Assembly (NCBI RefSeq): GCF_000380645.1
Contig: NZ_AQXZ01000013.1
Location: forward strand, 186,001 to 250,000
DNA length: 64,000 nucleotides
Origin: Smaragdicoccus niigatensis DSM 44881 = NBRC 103563
Lineage (GTDB): Bacteria > Actinomycetota > Actinomycetes > Mycobacteriales > Mycobacteriaceae
Direction: 5' to 3'
Shown piece after piece: positions 15,386 through 24,556 of this stretch (positions are counted from its first letter, which is position 1; the number at the start of each line of letters is the position of its first letter). Below the pieces are notes generated by a model, which was not told the DNA's origin, did not search any database, and worked only from the letters and a program-made list of their open reading frames with translations. The position numbers and the translations under genes were made by a program.

Positions 15386-16048
15386 CTAACGCAGAGCAGT
15401 CCATCGGTCGACCACATCGGCGGGCACCTCACCGTGCCCGTCGGTGATCGGCTCCCCCGCAACCCGACGCAGCGGGATGTGTCCGCCCCACACGCCGGCC
15501 TCGATGTCCTCGGGGTCGTCGACAGGGCCGCCCGACCGCTCCTTCATCGACGCTTCGGCAAGCGGAAGTGCGAGTACCGCGGTCGCGGCGAGCTCCTTCC
15601 GGGTGTTCGGTCGCAACGTCGACCACCGCCCCGGGATCATGTGGTCGACGACCGTTGCCAAGGCGCGCTCGCGCTCAGCCGGGTCGTCGACGAGACGGGC
15701 CCGACCGATGATCACCGCACTGCGATAGTTCATCGAGTGGTGGAACGCGCTCCGCGCAGCGACGAGTCCGTCGAGTTCGGTGATCGTGACGCAGACATCG
15801 CTCTCGATCGCTCGCCGGAGCCACCCAGCCGCGACCGATCCGTGCAGGTAGAGCGTGCCACCGTCGTCGGGTCCATCCAGGTCCACTCCGTACGCGGTGG
15901 GTAACACGACGGGGTGACCACCGGCGACGACGCCAAGGTGCGCCAGTAGCGCTTCCCCGAGGAACGCGTGGAGCTTGCGACGATCGAGGACGGCCCGCTT
16001 ACCCAGTCGGGTCATCGTGGTTCGAGTTGTCGGTGAAAGCGTCTCCAT
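15386..16048 (-). CDS. Pyridoxamine 5'-phosphate oxidase-like FMN-binding protein
   Basis: The 220-residue protein starts METLSPTTRTTMTRLGKRAVLDR; the LSPTxRT(T)xxRxxxR start is diagnostic of a split-barrel PPOX subfamily, so I chose the ATG at 16048 over the internal one at 16015. Further family features are VLPTAYGVDLDG, TLYLHGSVAAGWLRRAI, VCVTITELDGLVAARSAFHHSMNYRSAVIIGRA and the C-terminal WGGHIPLRR. It probably binds FMN or a related flavin; its reaction is unknown. It is divergent from a MocR regulator, a common arrangement for this subfamily, and is likely its target. Confidence 0.85.
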   Translation of the reverse strand: METLSPTTRTTMTRLGKRAVLDRRKLHAFLGEALLAHLGVVAGGHPVVLPTAYGVDLDGPDDGGTLYLHGSVAAGWLRRAIESDVCVTITELDGLVAARSAFHHSMNYRSAVIIGRARLVDDPAERERALATVVDHMIPGRWSTLRPNTRKELAATAVLALPLAEASMKERSGGPVDDPEDIEAGVWGGHIPLRRVAGEPITDGHGEVPADVVDRWTALR

Positions 16049-16062
16049 AGCTCTATCGTGAA

Positions 16063-16117
16063 AGAAGAGTGGCCTGCCGTCACGGTCCACTTCTTGCCGA
16101 CTTTGACAGGACACTTT
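16063..16117. promoter_or_regulatory. Repeated AGTGGnCC-type elements between PPOX and MocR genes
   Basis: AGTGGCC at 16068-16074 faces CCACT at 16087-16091 (reverse AGTGGACC), and a third, looser copy GGACACTTT (reverse AAAGTGTCC) ends at 16117. MocR regulators bind repeated sites in the divergent promoter. All three lie between the two start codons. The assignment to this MocR is inferred. Confidence 0.45.
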
Positions 16118-17455
16118 GTGCCAACGCTTCCCGTCCGCATCGATCGCGCCGCGGCGACTCCGTTGCCCGCGCAACTGTCGGCACAGGTGCGTGCACTCAT
16201 CCTCAACGGCACGCTCACGCTCGACGAGCGTCTCCCGTCGAGCCGGGCACTCGCCGCAGATCTCCAGGTATCTCGGTCGGTCACCGAGACCGCCTACGAA
16301 CAACTCCTCGCCGAGGGATGGCTCGCCACCCGGCACGGCTCCGGGACATTCGTGGCGTCGCGCGGACTCGACAGCAGCACCCGCCGCGCTACGCCGACAA
16401 ACATGTCAGCAAACAAGCTCGTCCGCCTGGACTCGGGCACTCCGTTCGTCGACCCGCGGTATCGCGCCGGATGGCGCCGAGCGTGGCGCGAGGTCTCCGC
16501 TACGACTCCTCCGCCGGGATACGACGATCCGCGCGGACTACTGGAGCTGCGGATCGCGCTGGTCGAACGGTTGGCGCGCACGCGCGGACTCGACGTCGAT
16601 CCCGACGACATCCTCATCACCGCGGGCACGACAGACGGGTTTCGACAGCTGCTCGCCGAGCTTCCGGCCGGAGCCATCGGCGTCGAGGATCCGGGTTACC
16701 GCGCGGCCGCCGCAACCGTGCGATCCGTCGGGCGGAAACTCGTCGATATCCCTGCTGCTCAACCCATTACACAACTGGCCGGAGTGGTCGCTGCTTACGT
16801 GACGCCAGCCCACCAGCACCCGCTCGGCCCGGTGATGTCGGCGAGTGACAGGCTCTCGCTACTCAACGCAGCCCGCGCCGCCCACGCGCTCATCATCGAA
16901 GACGACTACGACTCCGAGTTCCGCTACGACGTCGCGCCCATCCCCGCGCTCACCAGCCTCGACCGCGATCGGGTCGTCTACCTGGGCACAGCGTCAAAGA
17001 GCGTCTACCCGACGTTGCGGGTCGGCTGGATGGTTGCTCCTCCGGCCCTCCGCGACGCGATCTACGAACGGCGCCTGACCACTCATGCCGGAGCTTCCTG
17101 GCCGTCGCAGAAGGCTCTCGTCACTCTCCTTCGCGACGGCTGGGTCGACAAGGTCGTCCGGTCAGCCAGACGTCTGTACGCCGAACGCGCAGTACTGGTC
17201 GCCGACGCCATGACGCCACATGCGACCGCGGTCGGCCCGCTCGCCGGCATGTATTCGGCGTGGCTCCTGCCCGAGGATCGGGCCGTCCGGGCGCGAGACG
17301 CAGCGCGGAAAGCCGGCTTTGACATCAACCTTCTGAGTGCCTATTGCCGGTCGAGCGAACTGACCGGGCTCGTCGTCGGATTCGGTGGAATCTCCGACTC
17401 CGAACTCAGTGGGGCACTCACCGCTCTGACGGGGGCACTCGAGTCTTGCGCATGA
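16118..17455 (+). CDS. MocR-type GntR/aminotransferase-like transcriptional regulator
   Basis: A 445-residue fusion of a GntR winged helix (residues about 1-80: LPVRIDRAAATPLPAQLSAQVRALILNG, RLPSSRALAADLQVSRSVTETAYEQLLAEGWL) to a PLP-binding aminotransferase-like domain. The latter shows PPPGYDDPRG, ITAGTTDGF, HQHPLGPVMS, IIEDDYDSEFRYD and the PLP lysine in GTASKSVYPTLRVGW. I chose the GTG at 16118 because LPVRIDR is the normal MocR start; upstream in-frame codons lie among the repeated operator elements. It probably senses PLP or an amine and regulates the divergent PPOX gene. The last 38 nt overlap the convergent DUF1648 gene. Confidence 0.9.
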   Translation: MPTLPVRIDRAAATPLPAQLSAQVRALILNGTLTLDERLPSSRALAADLQVSRSVTETAYEQLLAEGWLATRHGSGTFVASRGLDSSTRRATPTNMSANKLVRLDSGTPFVDPRYRAGWRRAWREVSATTPPPGYDDPRGLLELRIALVERLARTRGLDVDPDDILITAGTTDGFRQLLAELPAGAIGVEDPGYRAAAATVRSVGRKLVDIPAAQPITQLAGVVAAYVTPAHQHPLGPVMSASDRLSLLNAARAAHALIIEDDYDSEFRYDVAPIPALTSLDRDRVVYLGTASKSVYPTLRVGWMVAPPALRDAIYERRLTTHAGASWPSQKALVTLLRDGWVDKVVRSARRLYAERAVLVADAMTPHATAVGPLAGMYSAWLLPEDRAVRARDAARKAGFDINLLSAYCRSSELTGLVVGFGGISDSELSGALTALTGALESCA

Positions 17456-17927
17456 GCGGGATCACGCAGGCCATCATCGCTGCCAGGAAAGTGGCCGTCA
17501 CGAGCCAGAAGATCCACGCTGGAATGGTGGCTCCGAGTCCCGCCACACCCGAAATCAGCACGATGACGGTGAGCAGGAGAAGGACGAAGGCGCCGATCGT
17601 CTCCATCGCCGACGCCATGATGGCGTTGAACTCGTCGCGATGCGCGGGACTCGTCCAGTACGCGTGAGCCTTCTTGCCCGGCACGTTGATCACGCTGCCG
17701 GGCAACGTCGGCAGCCACCACCGGGCGGCACCGAACAGCACGGCCATGACGACTCCGATGCCCGCCATCGCGGCCACGAAGACACCCTTGTCGTCGTAGC
17801 GATTGACCTCGCCGGAGAGACCGAAATGGCCCGGCACTCGATCGGGCATCGCGACCGCGAACCAGACGAGTAGAAGAGTGAGCGCCACGCCCGAGGCGAG
17901 GAGCGCGCGCAGAGACCAGCGAGCCAT
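17418..17927 (-). CDS. DUF1648-type membrane protein
   Basis: The 169-residue protein has about four membrane segments (LLASGVALTLLLVWFAVAM; GVFVAAMAGIGVVMAVLFGAA; TIGAFVLLLLTVIVLISGVAG; WIFWLVTATFLAAMMACVI). The hallmark after the first segment is PDRVPGHFGLSGEVNRY, the DUF1648 signature found in SdpI-like and other actinobacterial membrane proteins. The ATG at 17927 overlaps the stop of the GPP34 gene as TGATG, implying translational coupling. Its end overlaps the MocR gene end by 38 nt. The function is unknown; SdpI relatives give immunity or signal at the membrane. Confidence 0.8.
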   Translation of the reverse strand: MARWSLRALLASGVALTLLLVWFAVAMPDRVPGHFGLSGEVNRYDDKGVFVAAMAGIGVVMAVLFGAARWWLPTLPGSVINVPGKKAHAYWTSPAHRDEFNAIMASAMETIGAFVLLLLTVIVLISGVAGLGATIPAWIFWLVTATFLAAMMACVIPLMRKTRVPPSER

Positions 17928-18592
17928 CAGCTTGCCGCCGCCGCAGCAGCGGCGGCAATCACCGTCGCCGTCGCCGCTTGAGCAGCCGCGACCGCGTCCT
18001 TCACCGCCTTGGCGGCCCACTCGCCTGCCGCGATGCCCTTGGCACGCTGGCGGATCACCTTCTTGTCGGCTTCCGGGAACAGGTTCGGCACGGCGTTGAT
18101 CGAACTCAGAATCGCGATCAAAGCGGACTCTCGCTGATCGGGTTCACGCCCGTCGATGAGGACCGCCGCCAGCTGCGATCGCAGCGCCGCACGGTTCGAC
18201 CGATCGGTCGGGTACCAGCGTCGGCGCGGAAAGACGCCGAGCACGCGGTCGCGCTCCTCCCGAATGCGGAAGTCGCGGCGCAGTTCAGCAAAGATCCTGT
18301 CGCCGAGCCCGTGGGACAGCTTCATCACCGCATTCGGTGGATTCGTCGGACGGCCCTTCCGCAGAGTCGCGAGGGCGCCCGACACCAACGGATCCGGGTG
18401 TGCGATCGCGGTCGGAACAACCCGACCCTTCCGAACTGCCTCTCCCGGGCCACTGATGCGGATCGAATCGCTCATTGCGAGTTCGAGCAGCTGAGCGCCA
18501 CCGAGGCCGTACAGAACCGAGGTGTGCGCCACGATCGGCTTGCCCTTCTGCGGATCGAGCAGAAGAAGCATCACATCGGTCGCGAGTGCCAT
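17927..18592 (-). CDS. GPP34 (GOLPH3/Vps74-like) family protein
   Basis: The 221-residue protein starts MALATDVMLLLLDPQKGK; LYGLGGAQLLELAMSDSIRI and the basic RELRRD/RRRRWYPTD-type segments are typical of the GPP34 domain. In eukaryotes this domain binds phosphatidylinositol 4-phosphate; the many actinobacterial copies have no assigned role. A run of alanines ends the protein. The ATG at 18592 follows CAGGAGGTAACC, much better than the upstream alternative. It is coupled to the membrane protein downstream, which suggests a peripheral membrane role (inferred). Confidence 0.85.
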   Translation of the reverse strand: MALATDVMLLLLDPQKGKPIVAHTSVLYGLGGAQLLELAMSDSIRISGPGEAVRKGRVVPTAIAHPDPLVSGALATLRKGRPTNPPNAVMKLSHGLGDRIFAELRRDFRIREERDRVLGVFPRRRWYPTDRSNRAALRSQLAAVLIDGREPDQRESALIAILSSINAVPNLFPEADKKVIRQRAKGIAAGEWAAKAVKDAVAAAQAATATVIAAAAAAAAS

Positions 18593-18656
18593 GGTTACCT
18601 CCTGACTCGAAGGTACAAACACCGCTCGGCCCGCAACTCCCCCTCGCGGTGGAGAT

Positions 18657-19751
18657 TTACACGATCCGCGTCACAGCGGCAGTGATGCGCTCGTCCGTCG
18701 CAGTCAGCGCGCAGCGAACGAATTTCGCACCCTGAGGGCCATAGAACTCGCCCGGTGCGACGAGAATTCCGCGGTCGGCGAACCAGTTCACGGTGTCCCA
18801 GCAGGACTCTCCCCGCGTGGCCCAGATGTAGAGACCGGCTTCGGAGTGCTCGATGTGGAACTCGGCGCCGCGCAGACCGGCCTGGAGTACCGCACGACGG
18901 CTCCGGTAGATCTCGCGCTGCGCGTTCTCGTGGCTGTCGTCGGTGAGCGCCTCGATCATCGCCGCTTGGATCGGGTACGGCATCATCAGGCCGGCATGGC
19001 GACGGACCTCGAGCAATTCGGCGACGAGGTTGTGGTCACCGGTGATGAACCCGGTGCGGTACGACGCGAGGTTGGACGTCTTCGACAACGAGTGGACGGC
19101 GATCAGACCGGTGAAGTCTCCACCGCACACGCGCTCGTCGAGAACCGACACGGGCTGCGCATCCCAGCCCAGCCCGAGGTAGCACTCGTCCGACACGACG
19201 ATCGCGCCCGCGGAACGAGCGACAGCGACCAGATCGCGCAGTTCCTCGACGCCGATGACACGACCGGTCGGGTTCGACGGCGAGTTGAGGAACACCAGTG
19301 ACGGCGTCGCTCCCCCGACGATCGTGTCCGAACGCTGCATCTTCGAACCCGCGAGCAGTGCACTGATCTCGTACGTCGGGTAGGCCAGCTCCGGGAACAC
19401 CACGAGATCAGCGGAACCGAATCCGAGATCGCGCGTGATCGACGCGATGAGTTCCTTCGTGCCGATCACCGGAAGGACGGCATTGGGTGAGATTCCCGTG
19501 ACACCGAAACGCCGGGCCATCGCGGCGACGGCGGCAGCGCGAAGCTCAGGGGTGCCGTGAGTGACCGGGTAGCCCGGAACATCGGCGACAGACGACAGCG
19601 CAGCCTGGATGTTGATGGCCACCGGATCGACCGGAGTGCCGACCGAAAGGTCGACGATGCCACCAGGATGTGCCGCTGCCCGCCGTTTGGCCTCGTTCAG
19701 GGAGTCCCACGGGAAATCAGGCAGCCGCGATGCGACTGACCGCCGTAACAA
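18657..19751 (-). CDS. dapC: Succinyldiaminopimelate transaminase
   Basis: The 364-residue PLP enzyme makes N-succinyl-LL-2-amino-6-ketopimelate/diaminopimelate in the lysine and peptidoglycan pathway. Features: LPDFPWDSLNEAKRRAAAHP start, VDLSVGTPVDPV, SPSNPTGRV, VVSDECYLGLGW, and the PLP lysine in HSLSKTSNLASYR. The only sensible start is TTG at 19751, five nt after the fdxC stop, with GAGGA in the end of fdxC. The fdxC-dapC order equals Rv1177-Rv1178 of M. tuberculosis. Confidence 0.92.
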   Translation of the reverse strand: MLRRSVASRLPDFPWDSLNEAKRRAAAHPGGIVDLSVGTPVDPVAINIQAALSSVADVPGYPVTHGTPELRAAAVAAMARRFGVTGISPNAVLPVIGTKELIASITRDLGFGSADLVVFPELAYPTYEISALLAGSKMQRSDTIVGGATPSLVFLNSPSNPTGRVIGVEELRDLVAVARSAGAIVVSDECYLGLGWDAQPVSVLDERVCGGDFTGLIAVHSLSKTSNLASYRTGFITGDHNLVAELLEVRRHAGLMMPYPIQAAMIEALTDDSHENAQREIYRSRRAVLQAGLRGAEFHIEHSEAGLYIWATRGESCWDTVNWFADRGILVAPGEFYGPQGAKFVRCALTATDERITAAVTRIV

Positions 19752-19756
19752 AGTTG

Positions 19757-20080
19757 CTAGTCCTCGCCCATTGGCGGGAGCGCAGCGATGAGCGGCGCGT
19801 CGTATTCGACCTTGCCGACCTTCGCGGCACCACCAGGCGAGCCAAGATCATTGAAGAAATCGACGTTGGCGCTGACATATCCGGCCCACTGGTCCGGGAC
19901 ATCGTCCTCGTAGAAGATTGCCTCGACCGGGCAGACCGGCTCACATGCACCGCAGTCCACGCACTCATCCGGGTGGATGTAAAGCATGCGCTCGCCTTCG
20001 TAGATGCAGTCGACAGGGCATTCCTCGATGCAAGCCTTGTCCATGACATCCACGCACGGCTCTGCAATCGTGTACGTCAC
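19757..20080 (-). CDS. fdxC: Seven-iron ferredoxin (3Fe-4S/4Fe-4S)
   Basis: The 107-residue electron carrier starts at GTG 20080 ([22 protein letters not shown]), with AGGAG upstream. The cysteine pattern [17 protein letters not shown] and [17 protein letters not shown] binds one 3Fe-4S and one 4Fe-4S cluster. The tail with [16 protein letters not shown] is the usual FdxA/FdxC extension. It may serve P450s or other oxidoreductases. It is closely followed by dapC. Confidence 0.94.
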   Translation of the reverse strand: MTYTIAEPCVDVMDKACIEECPVDCIYEGERMLYIHPDECVDCGACEPVCPVEAIFYEDDVPDQWAGYVSANVDFFNDLGSPGGAAKVGKVEYDAPLIAALPPMGED

Positions 20081-20167
20081 TGCTGCCCACTCCTGCCTAC
20101 GAAACCCTAGTCCTCGAACCCACATCGTAGCGGCAGCGTCGCGGGCAGTCCCAATCGGGCAGCTAGG

Positions 20168-20182
20168 GCGTGTGCCACACGC
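20168..20182. promoter_or_regulatory. 7-1-7 palindrome between rpf end and fdxC promoter
   Basis: GCGTGTG and CACACGC are exact reverse complements around one base, 3 nt after the rpf stop and about 90 bp before the fdxC start. As RNA it gives only a tight six-pair stem without a U-tract. It is either an operator for fdxC or a weak transcript end for rpf. Confidence 0.35.
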
Positions 20183-20185
20183 GGC

Positions 20186-20653
20186 CTACGGCGCGGACTT
20201 TGGTGGCACCGCCGGCGGGACGAATGTTCCCGGAGCAGCCGGTCGCTTCCACGCGACCCCCGAGAAGACCGAACACGACGGCCACGCACCCCAACCCTGG
20301 GTTCCGAGCACCTTGTTCGCCACTTCCATCTGCTGGAGGTTCGTGGCGAGATCGGCCGTCGGCGCAAAACTGCCGCCGCCGTAATTCGTCCAGGTGCCCG
20401 CGTCGAACTGCAATCCGCCATAAAAACCGTTGCCGGTGTTCGCGGCCCAGTCGCCGGTCGCCTCGCAGGAGGCCATCGCCTCCCAGTCGGCGATGGCGAC
20501 GATGTCCGGCGGCGGAGGGGGCGGCGGTGGCGGCGCAGGTGGCGGCGGGGGCGGCGGCGGAGGGGGTTCGGACCCACAGGCAACCAGGGCGAGACCGAGG
20601 ACAACAGCGGCAGTGACACGCTGAATTGTCGCCCGGGAGACGAGTGCCGACAT
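20186..20653 (-). CDS. Resuscitation-promoting-factor lipoprotein with poly-proline linker
   Basis: The 155-residue exported protein has a signal peptide ending in the lipobox LVAC (Cys26), then an almost pure proline stretch (residues about 30-50), then the Rpf lysozyme-like domain: DWEAMASCEATGDW with the catalytic Glu, NGFYGGLQFDAGTW, ANKVLGTQGWGAWPSCS. Rpf domains cleave peptidoglycan and support growth restart. There is no LysM or G5 domain. Poly-proline spacers are known in mycobacterial Rpfs, but a lipid anchor places this one on the membrane under the wall. The start ATG 20653 has AGGG six nt upstream. The 134-bp leader is AT-rich. Confidence 0.9.
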   Translation of the reverse strand: MSALVSRATIQRVTAAVVLGLALVACGSEPPPPPPPPPPAPPPPPPPPPDIVAIADWEAMASCEATGDWAANTGNGFYGGLQFDAGTWTNYGGGSFAPTADLATNLQQMEVANKVLGTQGWGAWPSCSVFSGVAWKRPAAPGTFVPPAVPPKSAP

Positions 20654-20787
20654 TGAACACCCTATTCGTGAGATTTAAACCAAATCCCACGCTAGGGCGA
20701 CACAAGATCACTTACTCGAAAATGCCTTCAATCAGGCAATTCCGGGGCAATTCAATTAATGGATCGACGAAATTCACGCCTCTTTTA

Positions 20788-23331
20788 TTAAGCGTTAGGC
20801 ACTGCATAAACGGTGGTCCGCTGGCGCGCGGGCCGCCCGATGCCCTCGGCAATGGACCGCAATTCGGCCACGGTCTTGGCCGAACCGTGTTCGGAACCCG
20901 CCATGCGCGAGATCGTCTCCTCCATGAGCGTGCCGCCGAGGTCGTTCGCACCGCCCTGCAGCATCGCCTGCGTTCCGGCCACTCCGAGCTTGACCCAGCT
21001 CGTCTGAATGTTGTCGATGCGGCCGTGCAGCATGATCCGGCCGAGCGCGTGAACGGCGCGGTTGTCGCGCATCGTGGGCCCCGGGCGGGCGGCGCCCGCG
21101 AGGTACAGCGGAGCGCTGTGGTGCACGAACGGCAGCGGCACGAATTCGGTGAATCCGCCCGTCCGGTCCTGGATTCCACGAATCACCCGAAGGTGCTGGA
21201 CCCAGTGGCCGGGGTGATCGACGTGGCCGTACATCATCGTCGAACTCGAGCGCAGGCCTACTTCATGGGCGGTCGTCACGACCTCGACCCAGGCCGAGGT
21301 CGGCAGCTTGCCCTTCGTGAGAACCCAACGCACGTCGTCGTCGAGGATCTCGGCCGCCGTGCCGGGGATGGTGTCGAGGCCGGCCTCGCGCAACTGCAGA
21401 AGCCAGTCACGAATGCTGATGCCCCCGCGCGAAGCCCCGTTGACCACCTCCATCGGGCTGAACGCGTGCACATGCATCTCGGGCACGCGAGCTTTCACCG
21501 CGCGCACGAGATCGGCGTAGCCGGTGGCCGGTAAATCAGGGTCGATTCCGCCCTGCATGCAGACTTCGGTGGCGCCATCGAGCCACGCCTCATGCGCCCG
21601 TTCGCCGACCTCCGCGGTCGACAGTGTGAACGCGTCGGCATCGCCCTTACGCTGTGCAAATGCACAGAATCTGCAGCCCGTGTAACAGATATTCGTGAAG
21701 TTGATGTTCCGGTTGACGACGTACGTGACGTCCTCGCCGACGACATCCCGACGCAGCTGATCGGCCAGCCCCACCACGGCTTCGAGGCCCACACCTTCGG
21801 CCTGCGCGAGCGCCAGATAGTGCGCATCCGTGCATCCGGCGGGGTCGCGTTCCGCGGAACGCAAAGCCTCCATCAGGTCCGAGCCGATCCGCTCGGGCAT
21901 CGCCACCGCGCGGGCCCGCTCCCGGATCGCGTCCCAGTCCCCGAACGCGCTGCCGATGTCCGACCGGGTATCGGTATTGCGGCCCGTCGCGTCGATGTCG
22001 CTGTTCAGATCGGTACGACCGTGCGAGTCCCACGACTCGTCCGGTTCCTGCCACGGGAGTCCGGCCGGAATCACGTCGCGGGCCAGACCGTTGGCCCCGG
22101 CGAGAGCGTCGACGTGCGGGCGAACACGTGGGTCGATCCAGGCCGGGCCGCCGAGCACGTACTTCGGGTGCGCGGTCAGCCGCTCGGTGAGGCGGTAGCC
22201 CGCGCCGGCCGTGATCGCCGCCAGATCGTCGAGGTTCGGCCACGGCCGTTCCGGGTTCACATGGTCCGGAGTCAGCGGCGAAACGCCGCCCCAGTCGTCG
22301 ATACCGGCCCCGATGAGTGCGCGGCACTCCTCGGGGGACACGAGGTTCGGCGGTGCCTGGACCCGCATCGAGGGCCCGAGGACCAGCCGCGTGACGGCGA
22401 TCGTGGCGACGAACTGATCGATCGCGGCGTTCGGTGCATCGCGCATCGCAGTGTCCGGCTTGGCCAGGAAGTTCTGCACGATGACTTCCTGAATGTGCCC
22501 GAACTCCTTGTGCACCTTACGGATTGCGAAGATCGAGTCGGCCCGCTCGCCGAGCGTCTCGCCGATGCCGACGAGAATTCCCGTCGTGAACGGAATGCTC
22601 AGCCGGCCCGCATCGGACAGGACTCGTAAGCGCACGTCGGGGTCCTTGTCGGGACTGCCGAAGTGGCACTCCCCCTTGTCCTCAAAGAGTCGCTTCGACG
22701 TCGTTTCGAGCATCATTCCCATCGACGGCGCGACGGGCTTGAGCCGGTTCAGTTCCGGCCAGCTCATGACGCCCGGGTTCAGATGCGGGAGCAGGCCCGT
22801 CTCTTCCAGGACCTTGATCGCGACCGCGCGCAGGTAGTCGAGCGTCGAGTCGTAGCCGCGCTGATCGAGCCACTCGCGCGCCTCCGGCCACCGTTCCTCC
22901 GGTCGGTCTCCAAGCGTGAAGAGCGCCTCTTTGCAGCCGAGCGCCGCTCCCTTGCGCGCAATGTCGAGCACTTCATCGACCTCGAGGAACATCCCCTGGC
23001 CGTCGGCGCGGAGCTTGCCCGGCACCGTGACGAACGTGCAGTAGTGGCACTTGTCGCGGCACAACCGCGTCAGTGGAATGAAGACCTTGCGCGAATACGT
23101 GATCGGCAGCGGCGCTTCATGCCCCTCCGAAATACGCCCGGCATCGCGTACATGAGCGGCGATCGAACACAATTCCGCGAGGTCAGCGCCCTGCGCATGC
23201 AGCAGGACGGTCGCCTCGTCGACGTTGAGCGTCACGCCGTCGCGGGCTCGCCGCAACGCCCGGCGCATGGCGGACTGACTCGGGATGACCTGGATAGGTA
23301 TCGGCGTCACCCCTCGATCATGCCGTGGCAC
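20788..23331 (-). CDS. fbiC: FO synthase FbiC (fused CofG-CofH), F420 biosynthesis
   Basis: The 847-residue enzyme builds 7,8-didemethyl-8-hydroxy-5-deazariboflavin from tyrosine and a ribityl-uracil. Two radical-SAM halves are present: the CofG half with CRDKCHYC (Cys91, 95, 98) and the CofH half with CYTGCRFC near residue 550. Typical stretches include [46 protein letters not shown] and [19 protein letters not shown]. The GTG at 23331 is used; a GTG seven codons in is possible. The one-piece enzyme is typical of actinobacteria, and deazaflavin-dependent proteins elsewhere in the window (33917) would use the cofactor. Confidence 0.96.
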   Translation of the reverse strand: MPRHDRGVTPIPIQVIPSQSAMRRALRRARDGVTLNVDEATVLLHAQGADLAELCSIAAHVRDAGRISEGHEAPLPITYSRKVFIPLTRLCRDKCHYCTFVTVPGKLRADGQGMFLEVDEVLDIARKGAALGCKEALFTLGDRPEERWPEAREWLDQRGYDSTLDYLRAVAIKVLEETGLLPHLNPGVMSWPELNRLKPVAPSMGMMLETTSKRLFEDKGECHFGSPDKDPDVRLRVLSDAGRLSIPFTTGILVGIGETLGERADSIFAIRKVHKEFGHIQEVIVQNFLAKPDTAMRDAPNAAIDQFVATIAVTRLVLGPSMRVQAPPNLVSPEECRALIGAGIDDWGGVSPLTPDHVNPERPWPNLDDLAAITAGAGYRLTERLTAHPKYVLGGPAWIDPRVRPHVDALAGANGLARDVIPAGLPWQEPDESWDSHGRTDLNSDIDATGRNTDTRSDIGSAFGDWDAIRERARAVAMPERIGSDLMEALRSAERDPAGCTDAHYLALAQAEGVGLEAVVGLADQLRRDVVGEDVTYVVNRNINFTNICYTGCRFCAFAQRKGDADAFTLSTAEVGERAHEAWLDGATEVCMQGGIDPDLPATGYADLVRAVKARVPEMHVHAFSPMEVVNGASRGGISIRDWLLQLREAGLDTIPGTAAEILDDDVRWVLTKGKLPTSAWVEVVTTAHEVGLRSSSTMMYGHVDHPGHWVQHLRVIRGIQDRTGGFTEFVPLPFVHHSAPLYLAGAARPGPTMRDNRAVHALGRIMLHGRIDNIQTSWVKLGVAGTQAMLQGGANDLGGTLMEETISRMAGSEHGSAKTVAELRSIAEGIGRPARQRTTVYAVPNA

Positions 23332-23485
23332 GCAAGGGCACTGCAGCGCGGCCGCGACTTCTTTCTCTCAGCAGAATCCCGGCAGCCATAGCGGACACAG
23401 CGCCCACCCCGAATACCGCCCGAATTCCGAGGGTCTCGATGACCGTCGCGGCGTGGCGTTGGGCGGCCCGATATGGCCATCGCAC
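23318..23485 (-). other. Possible 55-residue membrane ORF or MFS C-terminal remnant upstream of fbiC
   Basis: A GTG-initiated frame ends 14 nt inside the fbiC start. It reads VRWPYRAAQRHAAT, then [31 protein letters not shown]. One membrane helix followed by a basic tail looks like the last helix of a major facilitator transporter. The frame stays open further upstream without a clear start or ribosome-binding site. It may be a decayed transporter end or chance; the rest of the 248-bp gap to 23580 shows nothing else. Confidence 0.25.
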
Positions 23486-23579
23486 TTCGCGACGAAGCCG
23501 GGTGCCGACTACTCGCGGAGTCGCGGCCGAACGACCCGAATCGATCTGACGCGCTGGTATCTCGAGACGAAAGACCAGC

Positions 23580-24068
23580 TCAGCTAGTCAGCCAACTGAT
23601 CAGCCAGATCGTCGCGATGACCAGCAGGATCAGCAGGATCAGCGTCACCACGGCAACGACGACAAGCGACCAGAAGACCGTGCTCCGGATCTTGTTGTTT
23701 GTTCGATACGGGTCTTCAACATGATGGTCCAGCAGATTCACGTTGCGGTTGTTGGCCTTGTACACCACGTCGAACACGGTCCCGAGGATCGGAATGCTGC
23801 CAATCGTCGCGTCGAGGAACAGGTTGACCAGCATCAGGGTGAGCGTCCAGCGGCGTGCCCCGTAATGCACGGCCTGGACGACGATTCCGACGCTGAGAAG
23901 GAAGCCCGCGATTCCGCCGGCACCGGGAATCAGACCCACGATCGGGTCGATGCCGAACGTCTGCTGCGTCCCGGGAATACGGAACTTCGAGTCCATGAGG
24001 TCGGCATAGCGGCGGATGTTGGCACGCCGGTGCGCGATGACTTCGGCCGATACCTGTTCGATCGTCAC
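23580..24068 (-). CDS. DUF4112 membrane protein
   Basis: The 162-residue protein carries the DUF4112 core: LMDSKFRIPGTQQTFGIDPIVGLIPGAGG followed by two membrane helices and NLFLDATIGSIPILGTVFDVVYKANNRN, with a third hydrophobic helix at the C-terminus (VFWSLVVVAVVTLILLILL). The family is common in bacteria and archaea and has no assigned function. It follows the SRPBCC gene by 20 nt on the same strand and probably shares its transcript. Confidence 0.85.
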   Translation of the reverse strand: MTIEQVSAEVIAHRRANIRRYADLMDSKFRIPGTQQTFGIDPIVGLIPGAGGIAGFLLSVGIVVQAVHYGARRWTLTLMLVNLFLDATIGSIPILGTVFDVVYKANNRNVNLLDHHVEDPYRTNNKIRSTVFWSLVVVAVVTLILLILLVIATIWLISWLTS

Positions 24069-24088
24069 GGGGTTAGTTTCGCTGAAAT

Positions 24089-24544
24089 CTAATTCCGTTC
24101 GGCCGCTTTGGCGATCGCGGCGAGATCGGCGGCGATCATCTTCTTCGTGACGGCGACACCGACCGGCATGAGCACACGCTCGACCAGACCGCGGAGGAGG
24201 CCCGAGCCCTGCGAGACGGCGGAGAACGTCAGCGTGAGGGCCGTGGCGTCGCCCTCAGAAGCGAGCAGGAACTCGGTGCGGTAGTCAGTTCCGTCCGACG
24301 ACGCGACCACGACGGTCCGCGTCGGCGCCTCGACCTCGGCGACCGTCATCTCCTCGGTGTTCTCGCGGCCGAAGAGCTTGCGGGTCTCGCGCCAGACCGT
24401 GCCCACTGCGTAGCCGTCGCCGGTAACGCGCTCGATCTTGGTGGCACCGGGAAGTTGGCGACCCGTGCCCTCCAGGTCGGTGATGACCTCCCACACGCGG
24501 TCCACCGGTGCCTCGATCGTGCGTTGAACGACGATGACGTGCAT
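24089..24544 (-). CDS. SRPBCC-family (polyketide cyclase/START-like) protein
   Basis: The 151-residue helix-grip protein begins MHVIVVQRTIEAPVDRVWEVITDLEG; the RVWEVITD start and the alternating beta strands followed by a long C-terminal helix (VTKKMIAADLAAIAKAAE) are typical of the SRPBCC fold, which binds hydrophobic ligands. Actinobacterial genomes carry many copies without a known ligand. It sits between the MOSC and DUF4112 genes on the same strand, 12 nt after MOSC. Confidence 0.85.
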   Translation of the reverse strand: MHVIVVQRTIEAPVDRVWEVITDLEGTGRQLPGATKIERVTGDGYAVGTVWRETRKLFGRENTEEMTVAEVEAPTRTVVVASSDGTDYRTEFLLASEGDATALTLTFSAVSQGSGLLRGLVERVLMPVGVAVTKKMIAADLAAIAKAAERN

Positions 24545-24556
24545 TTATCTCCTCAT

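Noticed and set aside
18196-18215. CGACCGATCGGTCG palindrome resembling the peptide-promoter operator
   Set aside because: It lies inside the GPP34 coding sequence and lacks the TCCn..nGGA flanks shared by the two peptide promoters.
20501-20566. GC-rich repetitive GGC/GGA tract resembling a microsatellite
   Set aside because: It encodes the poly-proline linker of the Rpf lipoprotein in frame, so it is coding low complexity, not an independent repeat element.
20654-20787. Possible ydaO (c-di-AMP) riboswitch upstream of rpf
   Set aside because: Actinobacterial rpf genes can carry ydaO leaders, but this leader is short and I do not see the conserved ydaO core; only a small hairpin is visible.
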